Positions 37,332 to 46,217 of a stretch of 64,000 nt of DNA are shown here, in pieces. The stretch comes from Zobellia russellii (GTDB lineage Bacteria > Bacteroidota > Bacteroidia > Flavobacteriales > Flavobacteriaceae): assembly GCF_018728565.1 (NCBI RefSeq), contig NZ_JACSOI010000004.1, positions 434,001 through 498,000 on the forward strand, in the 5' to 3' direction. A program made the translations under genes and the position numbers. Numbering within the stretch: the first letter of the stretch is position 1; every line of letters begins with the position of its first letter. The notes beneath the pieces are model-generated. The model was not told where the DNA came from. It searched no databases and saw nothing but the letters and a program-made list of their open reading frames with translations.

Positions 37332-37985
37332 ATGCAGGTAACCAGTCTTTCCTTAGAAGCCTTTAAAGAGATGGATTATTGGGCGGTTGAAAAATATAAC
37401 CTGTCCATTGAATTGATGATGGAAAACGCAGGGCTTCAATTAGCAAGATTAATTACCAAAAAGGCAACTGAGACCTCTGTTATCACAATTGGTATTGGTA
37501 ATGGGAATAACGGCGGCGGCGGACTAGTGGCTGCTCGTAGACTTTCTGCTTGGGGATTTAATGTGAATTTAGATTTGGTTGTGCCTATTACCAAAGATTT
37601 GCCGAAAGCACAATTAGAAAGAGCGTTGTTATTTGGGGCTAAAGAAGGTATACCCGAAACTACGGATATTTGGGTAGATGCCTATCTAGGGTTCTCTCAG
37701 AGACTACCGCTGTCAGATGCATTTGCAAAAAGCATTGAATTGGCCAACACATCACCGGCCTTTAGAATATCATTGGATATTCCTGTTGGTATTTCTAAAG
37801 ATGGAAAGTTAGTTGGGTTTAAAGCAAATCAAGTAATGACCTTGGCAGCTCCAAAAACTATATTGGAAAAATTGCCAAGCGATGTAGAGGTGTATCTGGC
37901 CGATTTGGGAATTCCAAAATTGGTTTATGAGCATTTTAATATAAAAATGCCCAACTTTATGGAAAATCAACTTATAGCTTTATAA
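37332..37985 (+). CDS. Stand-alone YjeF_N domain protein (NAD(P)HX epimerase-like)
   Basis: Family role: epimerises the S and R forms of damaged NAD(P)HX for repair. Seen: YjeF_N Rossmann-like fold with helix LMMENAGLQLARLI, phosphate loop GNGNNGGGGLVAARRL (about residues 56-71), VDAYLGFSQ, and SLDIPVGISKDG before MTLAAPK. The loop normally reads GNNGGDG; here the Asp is Gly, so normal epimerase chemistry is questionable. The dehydratase (NnrD) half that many bacteria carry in fusion is absent. 217 residues. Located in a tight operon between an unknown gene and a PycTM-like gene, an unusual context for a housekeeping repair enzyme. Confidence 0.8.
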   Translation: MQVTSLSLEAFKEMDYWAVEKYNLSIELMMENAGLQLARLITKKATETSVITIGIGNGNNGGGGLVAARRLSAWGFNVNLDLVVPITKDLPKAQLERALLFGAKEGIPETTDIWVDAYLGFSQRLPLSDAFAKSIELANTSPAFRISLDIPVGISKDGKLVGFKANQVMTLAAPKTILEKLPSDVEVYLADLGIPKLVYEHFNIKMPNFMENQLIAL

Positions 37986-37995
37986 CCCTTATAAG

Positions 37996-38616
37996 ATGAA
38001 CGACAAACAGGAAGCCAAAGAAATTGATAAACAATTAAGAAAAGAGTTGGGTATTGATAAAGAGAAGCTGAAAGAGTTAAAGAAGAAACTTTCAAAGATA
38101 GAACCTCGTTCAGAGCGAGGTGCGGAAACCTTGTTTCGTTTGGTGTCTAAAAATCAGTATACATTAAATACGATGATTGATAGAAAGTCCAACATACTTA
38201 TATCTATTAACGCACTTATTTTATCTATAGTTATTGGTACCGTACTTAGCCAATTAGATAAGGATCCTCATTTAATTTTTCCGGCAACGATAATGTTGGG
38301 AACTAATTTACTTTCTATTGGCTATGCTGTTTTTGCTACAAGACCAGAGCTTACGCACGGTAGTAAAAGCACCAATAATTTATTATTCTATGGTAATTTT
38401 AATAGCATGAATGAAGAGGAATATACAGAAGAACTTACCAGTTTAATGTATAAAGGCGATGAGCTGTATAAAACCATTGCAAAGGATACTTACCATTTGG
38501 GAAAAACAATAGATAGAAAGTTTAAATTATTAAGAACTTCTTTTCACGTTTTTTTAGTTGGAATTATTTTGGCGGTGGTAGGATTTATAGCTTGTCATAT
38601 TATGTTCTCTATGTAA
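37996..38616 (+). CDS. PycTM/DUF5706-like membrane protein (Pycsar effector family)
   Basis: Resembles the membrane effector of Pycsar anti-phage systems, which is triggered by cyclic UMP/CMP to damage the membrane. Seen: charged N-terminal helices (1-50); the family hallmark NTMIDRKSNILISINALIL (about 55-73) running into the first TM; second TM (about 94-116, FPATIMLGTNLLSIGYAVF); LLFYGNFNSMNEEEY, matching the FxGNFxxM block; and a last TM near the C-terminus (HVFLVGIILAVVGFIACHIMF). 206 residues fits. No pyrimidine cyclase (PycC) is visible in the window, so it may be an orphan effector or have another role. Third gene of a three-gene operon; convergent with the next gene, 2 bp apart. Confidence 0.75.
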   Translation: MNDKQEAKEIDKQLRKELGIDKEKLKELKKKLSKIEPRSERGAETLFRLVSKNQYTLNTMIDRKSNILISINALILSIVIGTVLSQLDKDPHLIFPATIMLGTNLLSIGYAVFATRPELTHGSKSTNNLLFYGNFNSMNEEEYTEELTSLMYKGDELYKTIAKDTYHLGKTIDRKFKLLRTSFHVFLVGIILAVVGFIACHIMFSM

Positions 38617-38618
38617 TC

Positions 38619-39002
<384 letters not shown>

Positions 39003-39086
39003 CTATTGAAAATTTGGTTGATGGGTTTTTAGAGATGGTACATAGTGTTCACGGAAAAGAAATTCTTTATGGTAGGATAAAAGAAA

Positions 39087-39112
39087 GGCCGATAAACAAA
39101 TGTTTACCGGCC
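39087..39112 (-). terminator. Terminator after the murQ operon
   Basis: GGCCG-A-TAAACA (39087-39098) pairs with TGTTTA-C-CGGCC (39101-39112), one mismatch. On the minus strand the hairpin is followed by TTTCTTTTAT, as expected for intrinsic termination of the murQ transcript. Nothing else is recognised in 38,985-39,192. Confidence 0.65.
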
Positions 39113-39192
39113 AGTCTACGTAGTTGAAAATACCAATCGAGGCATCTGGCATTTCCGCTTAACAACTAAACTACTTTTGGGGCAAAAAGGCT

Positions 39193-40026
39193 TTAGTCCA
39201 AACTATTTGTATTTAGACGGTCTTTATATAGGTCAATTATTTTTCTAACGCTTTTATGTTTTTTTAATAATAGTCGGGCTAAATCGGTATCAATTTTAAG
39301 TTCCTCCACAATCATTTTGGTACCGCGCTCAACCAGCTTTTTATTGGAGAGTTGCATGTCTACCATTTTGTTTCCCTTGATTTTTCCCAACTGAATCATT
39401 ACCGAGGTAGAAATCATATTTAACACTAATTTCTGGGCTGTACCGGCCTTCATTCGTGTGCTGCCCGTTACAAACTCGGGACCTACGATTAATTCAATGG
39501 GGAAATCCGCTTCGTGGGACAATGATGAATTTTCATTACAAGAAATACCACCTGTTAGTACTCCGTTTTCCTTGGCATTTTTTATACCACCAATTACATA
39601 GGGGGTAGAGCCGGATGCAGCTATACCTAGAAGAACATCGTTATTCGTTATATGAAAACCTTCAAGGTCTTTCCAAGCTTGTTGGGTATTGTCTTCGGCA
39701 TTTTCTACGGCCTTTCTTAGGGCCACGTCGCCTCCAGCAATAAGACCGATAATATGGTTGTCCGTTACTCCAAAAGTAGGAGGACACTCAGAAGCATCCA
39801 ATACACCCAATCTTCCGCTTGTTCCGGCGCCAATATAAAAAAGCCTTCCCCCAAGTTGCATTTTTTCCACCACGACGGTCACAAAATCTCGAATTTGCGG
39901 AAGAGACTTTTCGATAGCCAAGGGAACGGTTTTGTCTTCAGCATTTATAGCACTGAGCAGCTCCAAAACCTCCATCTTTTCAAGATTGTCATATTTTGAG
40001 GGTTGTTCAGTTATGGGTTTACTCAT
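39193..40026 (-). CDS. murQ: N-acetylmuramic acid 6-phosphate etherase
   Basis: Cleaves the lactyl ether of MurNAc-6-P to GlcNAc-6-P and D-lactate in cytoplasmic cell-wall sugar recycling. Seen: SIS fold with GAGTSGRLGVLDASECPPTFG-type motif (catalytic Glu80), LIAGGDVALRKAVENAED with the second acidic cluster, GIAASGSTPYVIGGI and GSTRMKAGTAQKLVLNMIST. 277 residues, slightly shorter than E. coli MurQ at the C-terminus. Its start overlaps the 3' end of the symporter gene by 8 bp, so coupled translation. A kinase making MurNAc-6-P (MurK/AnmK) is needed because an SSS transporter does not phosphorylate; none is in this window. Confidence 0.97.
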   Translation of the reverse strand: MSKPITEQPSKYDNLEKMEVLELLSAINAEDKTVPLAIEKSLPQIRDFVTVVVEKMQLGGRLFYIGAGTSGRLGVLDASECPPTFGVTDNHIIGLIAGGDVALRKAVENAEDNTQQAWKDLEGFHITNNDVLLGIAASGSTPYVIGGIKNAKENGVLTGGISCNENSSLSHEADFPIELIVGPEFVTGSTRMKAGTAQKLVLNMISTSVMIQLGKIKGNKMVDMQLSNKKLVERGTKMIVEELKIDTDLARLLLKKHKSVRKIIDLYKDRLNTNSLD

Positions 40027-41485
40027 TTTCTTTTATGTTTTTGTGAATTAATAGTAGCCCTACAATAGTTATAGCGGCGTTTACAGCTATGTTTATAAAT
40101 CCAAAATCAAATTGAAATTCAGTTTTAAAATAGACTCCCAAAAAGTAGGTTGCAATAGGGGCAAAAATGCAAACTACGGGCACCCATTTATCCTTTACTG
40201 AAATTTTGGAGAACATGCCAAACAGGTACAGGCCTAAAAGTGGTCCGTACGTATAGCCTGCAACTTTAAAAATTAGAGAAATCACATCCCCTTCACTACT
40301 TGCAAATACCATGATTATAACAAAAATGACACATGAAAAACCGATTAACACCAAGTTTTTCAGTTGCTTTTTTGCAGTGCTGGATTTGTGTTCTATATCA
40401 AGGAAATCGTAAGTAAAAGAGGTGGTAAGTGCCGTTAAGGCAGAGTCTACACTAGAAAAGGAGGCGGCTATAATACCCAATATAAAAAAGATGCCGGCTA
40501 GAATCCCTAGATGATTCAAGGCTAAATTAGGGAAGAGGGTATCCGTATCAATCAGTTGTCCATTATCTGCCATTTCTAGAATTACGCCCGCATCTTGTGC
40601 ATAGATGTACATTAAGATGCCCAACCCCATAAACAGGAACTGGGTTACGGCTAAAATAAGGCTATAGGTAAGCGTGTTTTTTTGAGCGTCCCAAACATTC
40701 TTGCACGTTAAGGTTTTTTGCATCATATTTTGGTCTAGACCGATCATAGCTATGGCCACCAAAATACCGGCTATAAATTGTTTGTAGAAGTTGTTTCCAG
40801 AGCTAGCGTCCCATTCGAAAATTTTGAAATGACGGTGGTTGCCAACACTTTCAATAGCTTCAGGTATACTAAGGTTTAAGGAAGAGGTTATGGTGTAAAT
40901 GGTGATTACAGCACCTAGAATTAGAAAAACGGTTTGCATGGTGTCCGTCCATACAATGGTCTTTATCCCGGATTTATTTGTGTAAAGCCATACCAATACT
41001 AGTATGAGGATAACCGTTAAAAAGAACGGAATTCCAAAATGGTCAAAAACGGCAAATTGAAGAATCTTGGCTGCAAGTAATAATCGTAGAGCGGCACCAA
41101 AGGATTGGGATACCAGAAAAAACAGGGATCCAGTTTTGTAAGTTTTGTTTCCAAACCTGTCTTTAAGGTATGAGTAAATTGAAACAAGTTTTAGACGGTA
41201 GTAGAGTGGTGTCAATACAAAAGTAATAAAGAGATAACCTACTACATTGCCGAGTATAAATTGGTAAAAGTGAAAGTTGTTGTTGCCCACCATTCCAGGT
41301 AGGGAAACAAACGTGACCCCAGATAGTCCGGCACCTACCATACCAAATGCTACCAAATACCAAGGCGATTTCCTATCACCGGTAAAATAAGTCTCATCAC
41401 TTGCGTTCTTTGAAGTGAAATAAGATATGGCCATTAATGCATAGAAGTAAATGGCAATAATTATTAGGATTAGCGTTGGGCTCAA
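40019..41485 (-). CDS. SSS-family sodium:solute symporter, probably for MurNAc or a related amino sugar
   Basis: Inner-membrane sodium-coupled importer. Seen: about 13 hydrophobic helices over 488 residues, with the SSS signatures FGMVGAGLSGVTFVSLPG near helix 2-3, FILGIIAASFSSVDSALTALTTSF in the sodium-site region, and GYTYGPLLGLYLFGMFS. Substrate is inferred from the overlap with murQ and the SusCD pair upstream in the same strand; a MurNAc transporter of this type is known in Tannerella next to murK and murQ. It follows susD across a 129-bp gap that contains a strong hairpin. Confidence 0.9.
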   Translation of the reverse strand: MSPTLILIIIAIYFYALMAISYFTSKNASDETYFTGDRKSPWYLVAFGMVGAGLSGVTFVSLPGMVGNNNFHFYQFILGNVVGYLFITFVLTPLYYRLKLVSIYSYLKDRFGNKTYKTGSLFFLVSQSFGAALRLLLAAKILQFAVFDHFGIPFFLTVILILVLVWLYTNKSGIKTIVWTDTMQTVFLILGAVITIYTITSSLNLSIPEAIESVGNHRHFKIFEWDASSGNNFYKQFIAGILVAIAMIGLDQNMMQKTLTCKNVWDAQKNTLTYSLILAVTQFLFMGLGILMYIYAQDAGVILEMADNGQLIDTDTLFPNLALNHLGILAGIFFILGIIAASFSSVDSALTALTTSFTYDFLDIEHKSSTAKKQLKNLVLIGFSCVIFVIIMVFASSEGDVISLIFKVAGYTYGPLLGLYLFGMFSKISVKDKWVPVVCIFAPIATYFLGVYFKTEFQFDFGFINIAVNAAITIVGLLLIHKNIKENE

Positions 41486-41565
41486 AAAGTGTGGACTTTA
41501 GGATTAAGGAAGTAGAAGCGTAGCGGTTGCTTCTGTGTTAGTTTGGGTTTTAAAAGCTTAAAAAA

Positions 41566-41590
41566 TGGGGCAGTATTTTACGCTGCCCCA
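41566..41590 (-). terminator. Intrinsic terminator between susD and the symporter gene
   Basis: TGGGGCAG (41566-41573) and CTGCCCCA (41583-41590) form a perfect 8-bp GC-rich stem. On the minus strand the hairpin is followed by TTTTTTAAG, a classical intrinsic terminator 25 bp after the susD stop. It should reduce symporter-murQ expression relative to susCD, through partial readthrough, unless a second promoter exists. Confidence 0.75.
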
Positions 41591-41614
41591 GTTATTTAAG
41601 AAGCTGTTGATGGT

Positions 41615-42919
41615 TTATAGTGCTGGGTTGGCAGGAGTGTTTGTATTATTGTCCCTTTCCGCATTTGGGTAAGGATAATAATTACGGTTTCTTTCTGCAT
41701 TGGCGTCAGCTGGGCCAGGTCTTTGGAATCTTCGGTTGTCTTCAAGAGATAAACCTGTCAGGTAAAGTTCCACCCTTCTGTTTTTGTAGATTTCATCTAA
41801 AATGTCATCTTGAGCAACAGGCCCCGCGTATGCAGGAAGGTTTGCACCTAGACCATAAATATCCGTTGTTTCTGTTTTGGTCAGAACTGCGTTTAATTCG
41901 GTTACCGCATTGGCAAGTTCATTGTTCCGAGCATAGGCTTCTGCTTTGATCAATAGAATTTCACCTGGTAAATACACAGGTATTTCATTAAGGTTATCAC
42001 TCCAGAAACCAACAACTTGGTAATTTGGGGTTTCGGCTTCTAAATCCTCTGCAGTGATGTAGAAAGGAATACGCGCATCATTTTCATCCGGTAAAAGTTC
42101 CGATGGTAATCCAAATGTTAGGTCCTTGGCTTGTGTAACGTTTTGTGACCCGAACCAAAATGCCAACGGATTGGGAATGGAAGCATCGTATACCCAAGTA
42201 GATTTAACCGATAGGTCTACCGCATTGGCCGCTGTTATTGCGGCGTCATAATTACCCGCCATTAGGTTAAACCTTGCCAGCATAGCGTTTACTGAATTTT
42301 CAAGGTCTACAGAACTAAATACATCCGAAGTTACAGTAGCATCTAATCCAGCATCTATATAGCCTTTTGCCTCGTTTAAATCTGCAATGGCACTTTGTAG
42401 AACCGTAGTGCGGTCTTCAAAAGGGGCGTTCTCTATAACTTCTAAGGGAATGCTTTCAAAAAATTGGATTAGGGTTCCATGGGCCATAGCTCTATAGAAA
42501 AGCCCGTAAGCCTTTAAAGAACCCGAAGCAGAGGCGCTCTTACTAACATCATCGGCAGCATCTATCACTGTAGTCGCCTCTTTTCGGGTTAACATTGCAT
42601 TCGTCCACATGTTGATTAAAACCTCGTTTCCTCCGTTTACGTCATCACCACCAAGTAAAATTTCGTTTTCACCAAGGTTTCCGGGGTTCAAGAGTCTTAA
42701 CTCATCTGTATTAAGACCTGAAATATGGGTGTAATTGTAAATAATGCCCGCACGGTCCGTACTCCATCTTTGTTGAACTCCGTTTATCAACTTTACCAAA
42801 TTATCCACGTTGTTTACTACATCCGGTTCAAGCGTGGAGTTGGGGTCTAAATATTCGGTATCACAAGATGATGTAACAATCATCAAGGCGATAGCCATAA
42901 GGTTTAGTATATTTTTCAT
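41615..42919 (-). CDS. SusD/RagB-type lipoprotein of the amino-sugar locus
   Basis: Surface ligand-binding partner of the SusC gene just upstream. Seen: lipoprotein signal MKNILNLMAIALMIVTSSC, helical SusD core (LINMWTNAMLTRKEATTVIDAADD, LKAYGLFYRAMAHGTLIQFFE), the late PGEILLIKAEAYARNNEL and DEIYKNRRVELYLTGLSLEDNRRF, and a C-terminal RNRNYYPYPNAER as in SusD proteins. The ATG at 42919 gives a proper signal peptide and a 10-bp gap to susC; a start at 42943 would overlap susC and precede the signal. About 434 residues, on the short side. Confidence 0.93.
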   Translation of the reverse strand: MKNILNLMAIALMIVTSSCDTEYLDPNSTLEPDVVNNVDNLVKLINGVQQRWSTDRAGIIYNYTHISGLNTDELRLLNPGNLGENEILLGGDDVNGGNEVLINMWTNAMLTRKEATTVIDAADDVSKSASASGSLKAYGLFYRAMAHGTLIQFFESIPLEVIENAPFEDRTTVLQSAIADLNEAKGYIDAGLDATVTSDVFSSVDLENSVNAMLARFNLMAGNYDAAITAANAVDLSVKSTWVYDASIPNPLAFWFGSQNVTQAKDLTFGLPSELLPDENDARIPFYITAEDLEAETPNYQVVGFWSDNLNEIPVYLPGEILLIKAEAYARNNELANAVTELNAVLTKTETTDIYGLGANLPAYAGPVAQDDILDEIYKNRRVELYLTGLSLEDNRRFQRPGPADANAERNRNYYPYPNAERDNNTNTPANPAL

Positions 42920-42929
42920 ATCAGTTTTT

Positions 42930-45900
42930 TTAGAAGTTAGCACTTAGGGATAATGAGATGGTCATGGGAATAGGAACATTACCGAAGTTTACAGAACGCA
43001 GTAAGTTAGATTGACCACCAGCATTGGTCTCAGGATCATAGCTAAAGAAATTGTCAAAAGATACCAAGTTACGCCCGATCAAAGAGAGCTTTACGTTCTC
43101 TAGTGTGGAATTGAAAAGTTCAGGAAATTCGTAACCTAAGGAAACTTCGCGGAGTTTTACAAAAGAACCGTCTTCCATTCTAAATTCTTCAATGGGGTAT
43201 ACACCGGCAATGTAACCTCTTGGCAACTCGCCACTAAGTTCCTGTTCCGCCAAACGTCCCAAACCAACACCTTGTCTTGTTCTTTTATCGGCATCAAATA
43301 CATCAAAACCTTGTACGGCTTCCCAAAGCATACTAAAAGAGAAGTTTTTGTAAGCCAGGTCCGTACCAACACCAAGAATATAGTCTGGGTTAGGGTCTCC
43401 AATAACCTTTCTTAGTACATCTCCCGTAGGTTGGCCATTGGCATCACGCATGGGTGTTCCCGTGGCTAGATCACCTCTTTCCGGTTGTGGAACACCTTCA
43501 GGGCTTCCATCTGTAGAGGCACCGGTCAATAACAATTGTCCGTTGTCATCTTTGGCATAATAGGTGCCGTAGAAAACACCTAAAGCTTCGCCTTCTTTTA
43601 CAACAGGGGGAGCACCGGTTACACTGGCAATGGTAATATCGCCGCCAATAGTCTGTAAAACCTTGTTTTTGTTACTACTGAAATTGAAATTTAGGTCCCA
43701 TGTAAGGTCATCTGTTTTTACCGGGGTAACCCGTGCGTAGAACTCAATACCGTTGTTACGCATGGTTCCAACATTCTCTGTTCTTGAAGAACCTCCTACT
43801 GAAGGTGCCAATACCCGGCCAACGATTAAGTCTTCTATATTTTGACGGTAGTAAGTGAACAATAAAGAGGCTCTATTGTTGAAAAAACTTAGGTCCGTAC
43901 CTATTTCAAACTCTTTGGTGCGCTCTGGTTTTAAACCTTCGTTGCCCAATCTGTTGTTTTGTTGCAGGGTAGAGGACCCCAAGAAATCATTGGAGCTATA
44001 GCTTCCGAATCTTTCATAAGGGCTAATTGCTGTTAAGTTACCGGCCTCACCGTACGAAGCTCTTAGTCTTGCGGAATTAAGAAAACCGTCTGTATTCCAA
44101 AAAGGTTCATTGGACAATACGTAGGACCCAGAAATTTTTGGATAAAAATTAGACCTTTCGTCCACATCAAAGTTAGTGGCGCCATCTATTCTTCCCGCTA
44201 AGGTCAAGAATAGTTTATTGTCCCATGACAAGGTTTCCTGAAGAAAGAATCCGTAGATATCAAGATTGGTGTCAATAGGTTGAGTGTACAGGGGAATGGT
44301 AGGTTCATTGTTTGCATCCAAGCCTCTTCCTTGTGTACCTTCAAAAGATAATTCACTGGATTGGAAGCTGTAACCGGCCGTGGTAACGGAGTTTAGTTTT
44401 TCCGTAATGTCAATATTGTAATTAGCGTTAATATCGTAGTTCCAGTTAAATACCTTGGCTTCGGCATCACCTAAATAACCATCGTCAAAATAAGCAGGGT
44501 TAACGTTGGCGTACGGATAAATAGGAATGTCTATATGCCCTTTTTGGTTGTACGTATCTACACCTATAATCTGGTCTATCGTAAGGTTTTCAATAGGATT
44601 GATTTTTAAATGTAGGTTGGGAATGAAGTGGTTCACTTCTTGGGTAATATCAAAAGACTCAATGATGGTAAGCGGATTTACACGAGTGTTCTCTACGGCC
44701 ATTAGATTACCGTTCGCATCCCTTTGGGTAATATCAAAAGTGTTATTGGTAATGTTCATGGAGTTGATAGGGCTCCAAAATACATTGCCATCCGGTTTTT
44801 CATCAGATTTACTGTTTGCGTAATAAAGACCAAGATCATACGAAATCCAATCCGCTATTTTGTGATTGAAGTTTATCCTAGCGGAAAAACGGTCAAATTG
44901 AGTGTTCTTTATTATACCTTGATTGCTAAGGTACCCCACAGAGGCCATATATCCCATTTTCTCGTTACCGCCTTTAGCTGAGAAATAGTTGTCACTTCCA
45001 AATCCGGTCTGGAAAATTTCGTCTTGATAATCGTAACGAGTAGTTTCAAACTTATTTGTAGATAAGTTCCTGTAAGTGGTTAAAGCATTGCCATCATTCG
45101 GGTCAAAACCAAAAATAGGCCATAATCTACCAGAAAGGGCGCTATTGGGCACGGTTTCAAACTCTTCACCTCTTAGGTTCAGGTCCAGTTTTTTTCGAAC
45201 CGTATTCACGTTAAAAGTAGACTTAAAGGAAAATTCGGGTCCGTCTTCGTAAACGCCACCTTTTTTGGTGGTTATCACAACTACACCATTAGATGCCCTA
45301 GATCCGTAAATTGCAGCGGCGGCTGCGCCGTTTAGGATATTCACGTTTTCTATATCATTTGGGTTAATGTCTACCATTCTATTTTGACCTGGGGAAGCAT
45401 CTCCACTATCAACATTTAAGTTAGTAACATTAGTAGTAAGGTTACTGGTAATAACCCCATCTACAACATAAAGGGGCTCAGAAGAACCTTTTATGGTGCT
45501 TGGTCCTCTTAAACGAATGGAAAACCCTCCGGCAGGATCACCGGAATTTTGTGTAATCTGGGCACCTGGAACTTTTCCCTGCAAGGAAGAAGTAATATTT
45601 GCGGGTGCCGCTTTTACCAGCTCAACAGACTTTACCGTGGTAATGGCATTACCTAATTTTTTTCTGGATTGGGTAATGGACGAACCTACTAGAATAACCT
45701 CGTCCAACGCATTGGAGTCTTCGGTAAGGGTTACGTTAACTACTTGGTCCTTGCCTGTCAGGACAACCTCTTGTGTTTTGTAGCCAATATAGCTAATGGC
45801 CAATACTTGGTTGGCGGCATCAGTTACCTGAAGGCTGAAGTTTCCGTCAAAATCGGAAGAACTTCCTGTGGTTGTTCCCTTTACTAGAATGCTGGCACCG

Positions 45901-46019
45901 GGAAGCGGAAAGCCATCTTCGGCAAGGACTGTTCCCGAAATTGTTGTTGATTGCGCAAATGAACTGAGCGAGAAGAAAGCTAGCAGTAGCGCAAAGAGCA
46001 CATGATACGTTTTTTTCAT
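42930..46019 (-). CDS. SusC/RagA-type TonB-dependent receptor of the amino-sugar locus
   Basis: Outer-membrane importer, here probably for peptidoglycan-derived amino sugars or muropeptide glycans because murQ lies in the same operon. Seen: signal peptide (FFSLSSFAQ), carboxypeptidase-regulatory-like domain (TISGTVLAEDGFPLPGASIL), linker LDEVILVGSSITQSRKKLG, plug with IRLRGPSTIKGSSEPLYVVD and NGAAAAAIYGSRASNGVVVI, then a full barrel. ATG 46019 is preferred, as MKKTYHVLFALLLAFF is a proper signal start; an upstream Met at 46049 would run through the -7 box. Promoter elements lie immediately upstream. Confidence 0.95.
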   Translation of the reverse strand: MKKTYHVLFALLLAFFSLSSFAQSTTISGTVLAEDGFPLPGASILVKGTTTGSSSDFDGNFSLQVTDAANQVLAISYIGYKTQEVVLTGKDQVVNVTLTEDSNALDEVILVGSSITQSRKKLGNAITTVKSVELVKAAPANITSSLQGKVPGAQITQNSGDPAGGFSIRLRGPSTIKGSSEPLYVVDGVITSNLTTNVTNLNVDSGDASPGQNRMVDINPNDIENVNILNGAAAAAIYGSRASNGVVVITTKKGGVYEDGPEFSFKSTFNVNTVRKKLDLNLRGEEFETVPNSALSGRLWPIFGFDPNDGNALTTYRNLSTNKFETTRYDYQDEIFQTGFGSDNYFSAKGGNEKMGYMASVGYLSNQGIIKNTQFDRFSARINFNHKIADWISYDLGLYYANSKSDEKPDGNVFWSPINSMNITNNTFDITQRDANGNLMAVENTRVNPLTIIESFDITQEVNHFIPNLHLKINPIENLTIDQIIGVDTYNQKGHIDIPIYPYANVNPAYFDDGYLGDAEAKVFNWNYDINANYNIDITEKLNSVTTAGYSFQSSELSFEGTQGRGLDANNEPTIPLYTQPIDTNLDIYGFFLQETLSWDNKLFLTLAGRIDGATNFDVDERSNFYPKISGSYVLSNEPFWNTDGFLNSARLRASYGEAGNLTAISPYERFGSYSSNDFLGSSTLQQNNRLGNEGLKPERTKEFEIGTDLSFFNNRASLLFTYYRQNIEDLIVGRVLAPSVGGSSRTENVGTMRNNGIEFYARVTPVKTDDLTWDLNFNFSSNKNKVLQTIGGDITIASVTGAPPVVKEGEALGVFYGTYYAKDDNGQLLLTGASTDGSPEGVPQPERGDLATGTPMRDANGQPTGDVLRKVIGDPNPDYILGVGTDLAYKNFSFSMLWEAVQGFDVFDADKRTRQGVGLGRLAEQELSGELPRGYIAGVYPIEEFRMEDGSFVKLREVSLGYEFPELFNSTLENVKLSLIGRNLVSFDNFFSYDPETNAGGQSNLLRSVNFGNVPIPMTISLSLSANF

Positions 46020-46046
46020 AATAGAGTCTTTAGCTTGTTGTTTGAA

Positions 46047-46077
46047 CAAACCTAGCAGAATATTTCAATAATTGCAA
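46047..46077 (-). promoter_or_regulatory. Promoter of the amino-sugar susC operon
   Basis: On the minus strand TTG (46077-46075), 20 bp, then TAGGTTTG (46054-46047): a textbook Bacteroidetes -33/-7 pair (TTG, 17-23 bp, TAnnTTTG). The -7 box ends 27 bp before the susC ATG. Confidence 0.7.
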
Positions 46078-46089
46078 TTAATTATTGCA
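46073..46089. promoter_or_regulatory. Operator-like palindrome TGCAAT-N5-ATTGCA over the -33 box
   Basis: Perfect 6-bp arms (46073-46078 and 46084-46089) around TAATT, covering the TTG of the susC promoter, so a bound repressor would exclude RNA polymerase. The divergent DeoR-family gene is the obvious candidate regulator. Confidence 0.6.
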
Positions 46090-46137
46090 TAAAAACAGCA
46101 AAAAAAGAAGTTTTATCCGATAATCTTAAATTTTAAG

Positions 46138-46151
46138 CATTGTTTGCAATG
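46138..46151. promoter_or_regulatory. Second operator-like palindrome CATTG-N4-CAATG
   Basis: CATTG (46138-46142) and CAATG (46147-46151) share the TGCAAT/ATTGCA theme of the first palindrome, with a further TTGCAT at 46157-46162. It is near the deoR-type start and could mediate autoregulation or looping. Confidence 0.4.
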
Positions 46152-46217
46152 TTTTGTTGCATTTGATGTGATTTTATTCTTAATTTGATATTATTGTGGG
46201 AATTAAAGCAAAGAAAT

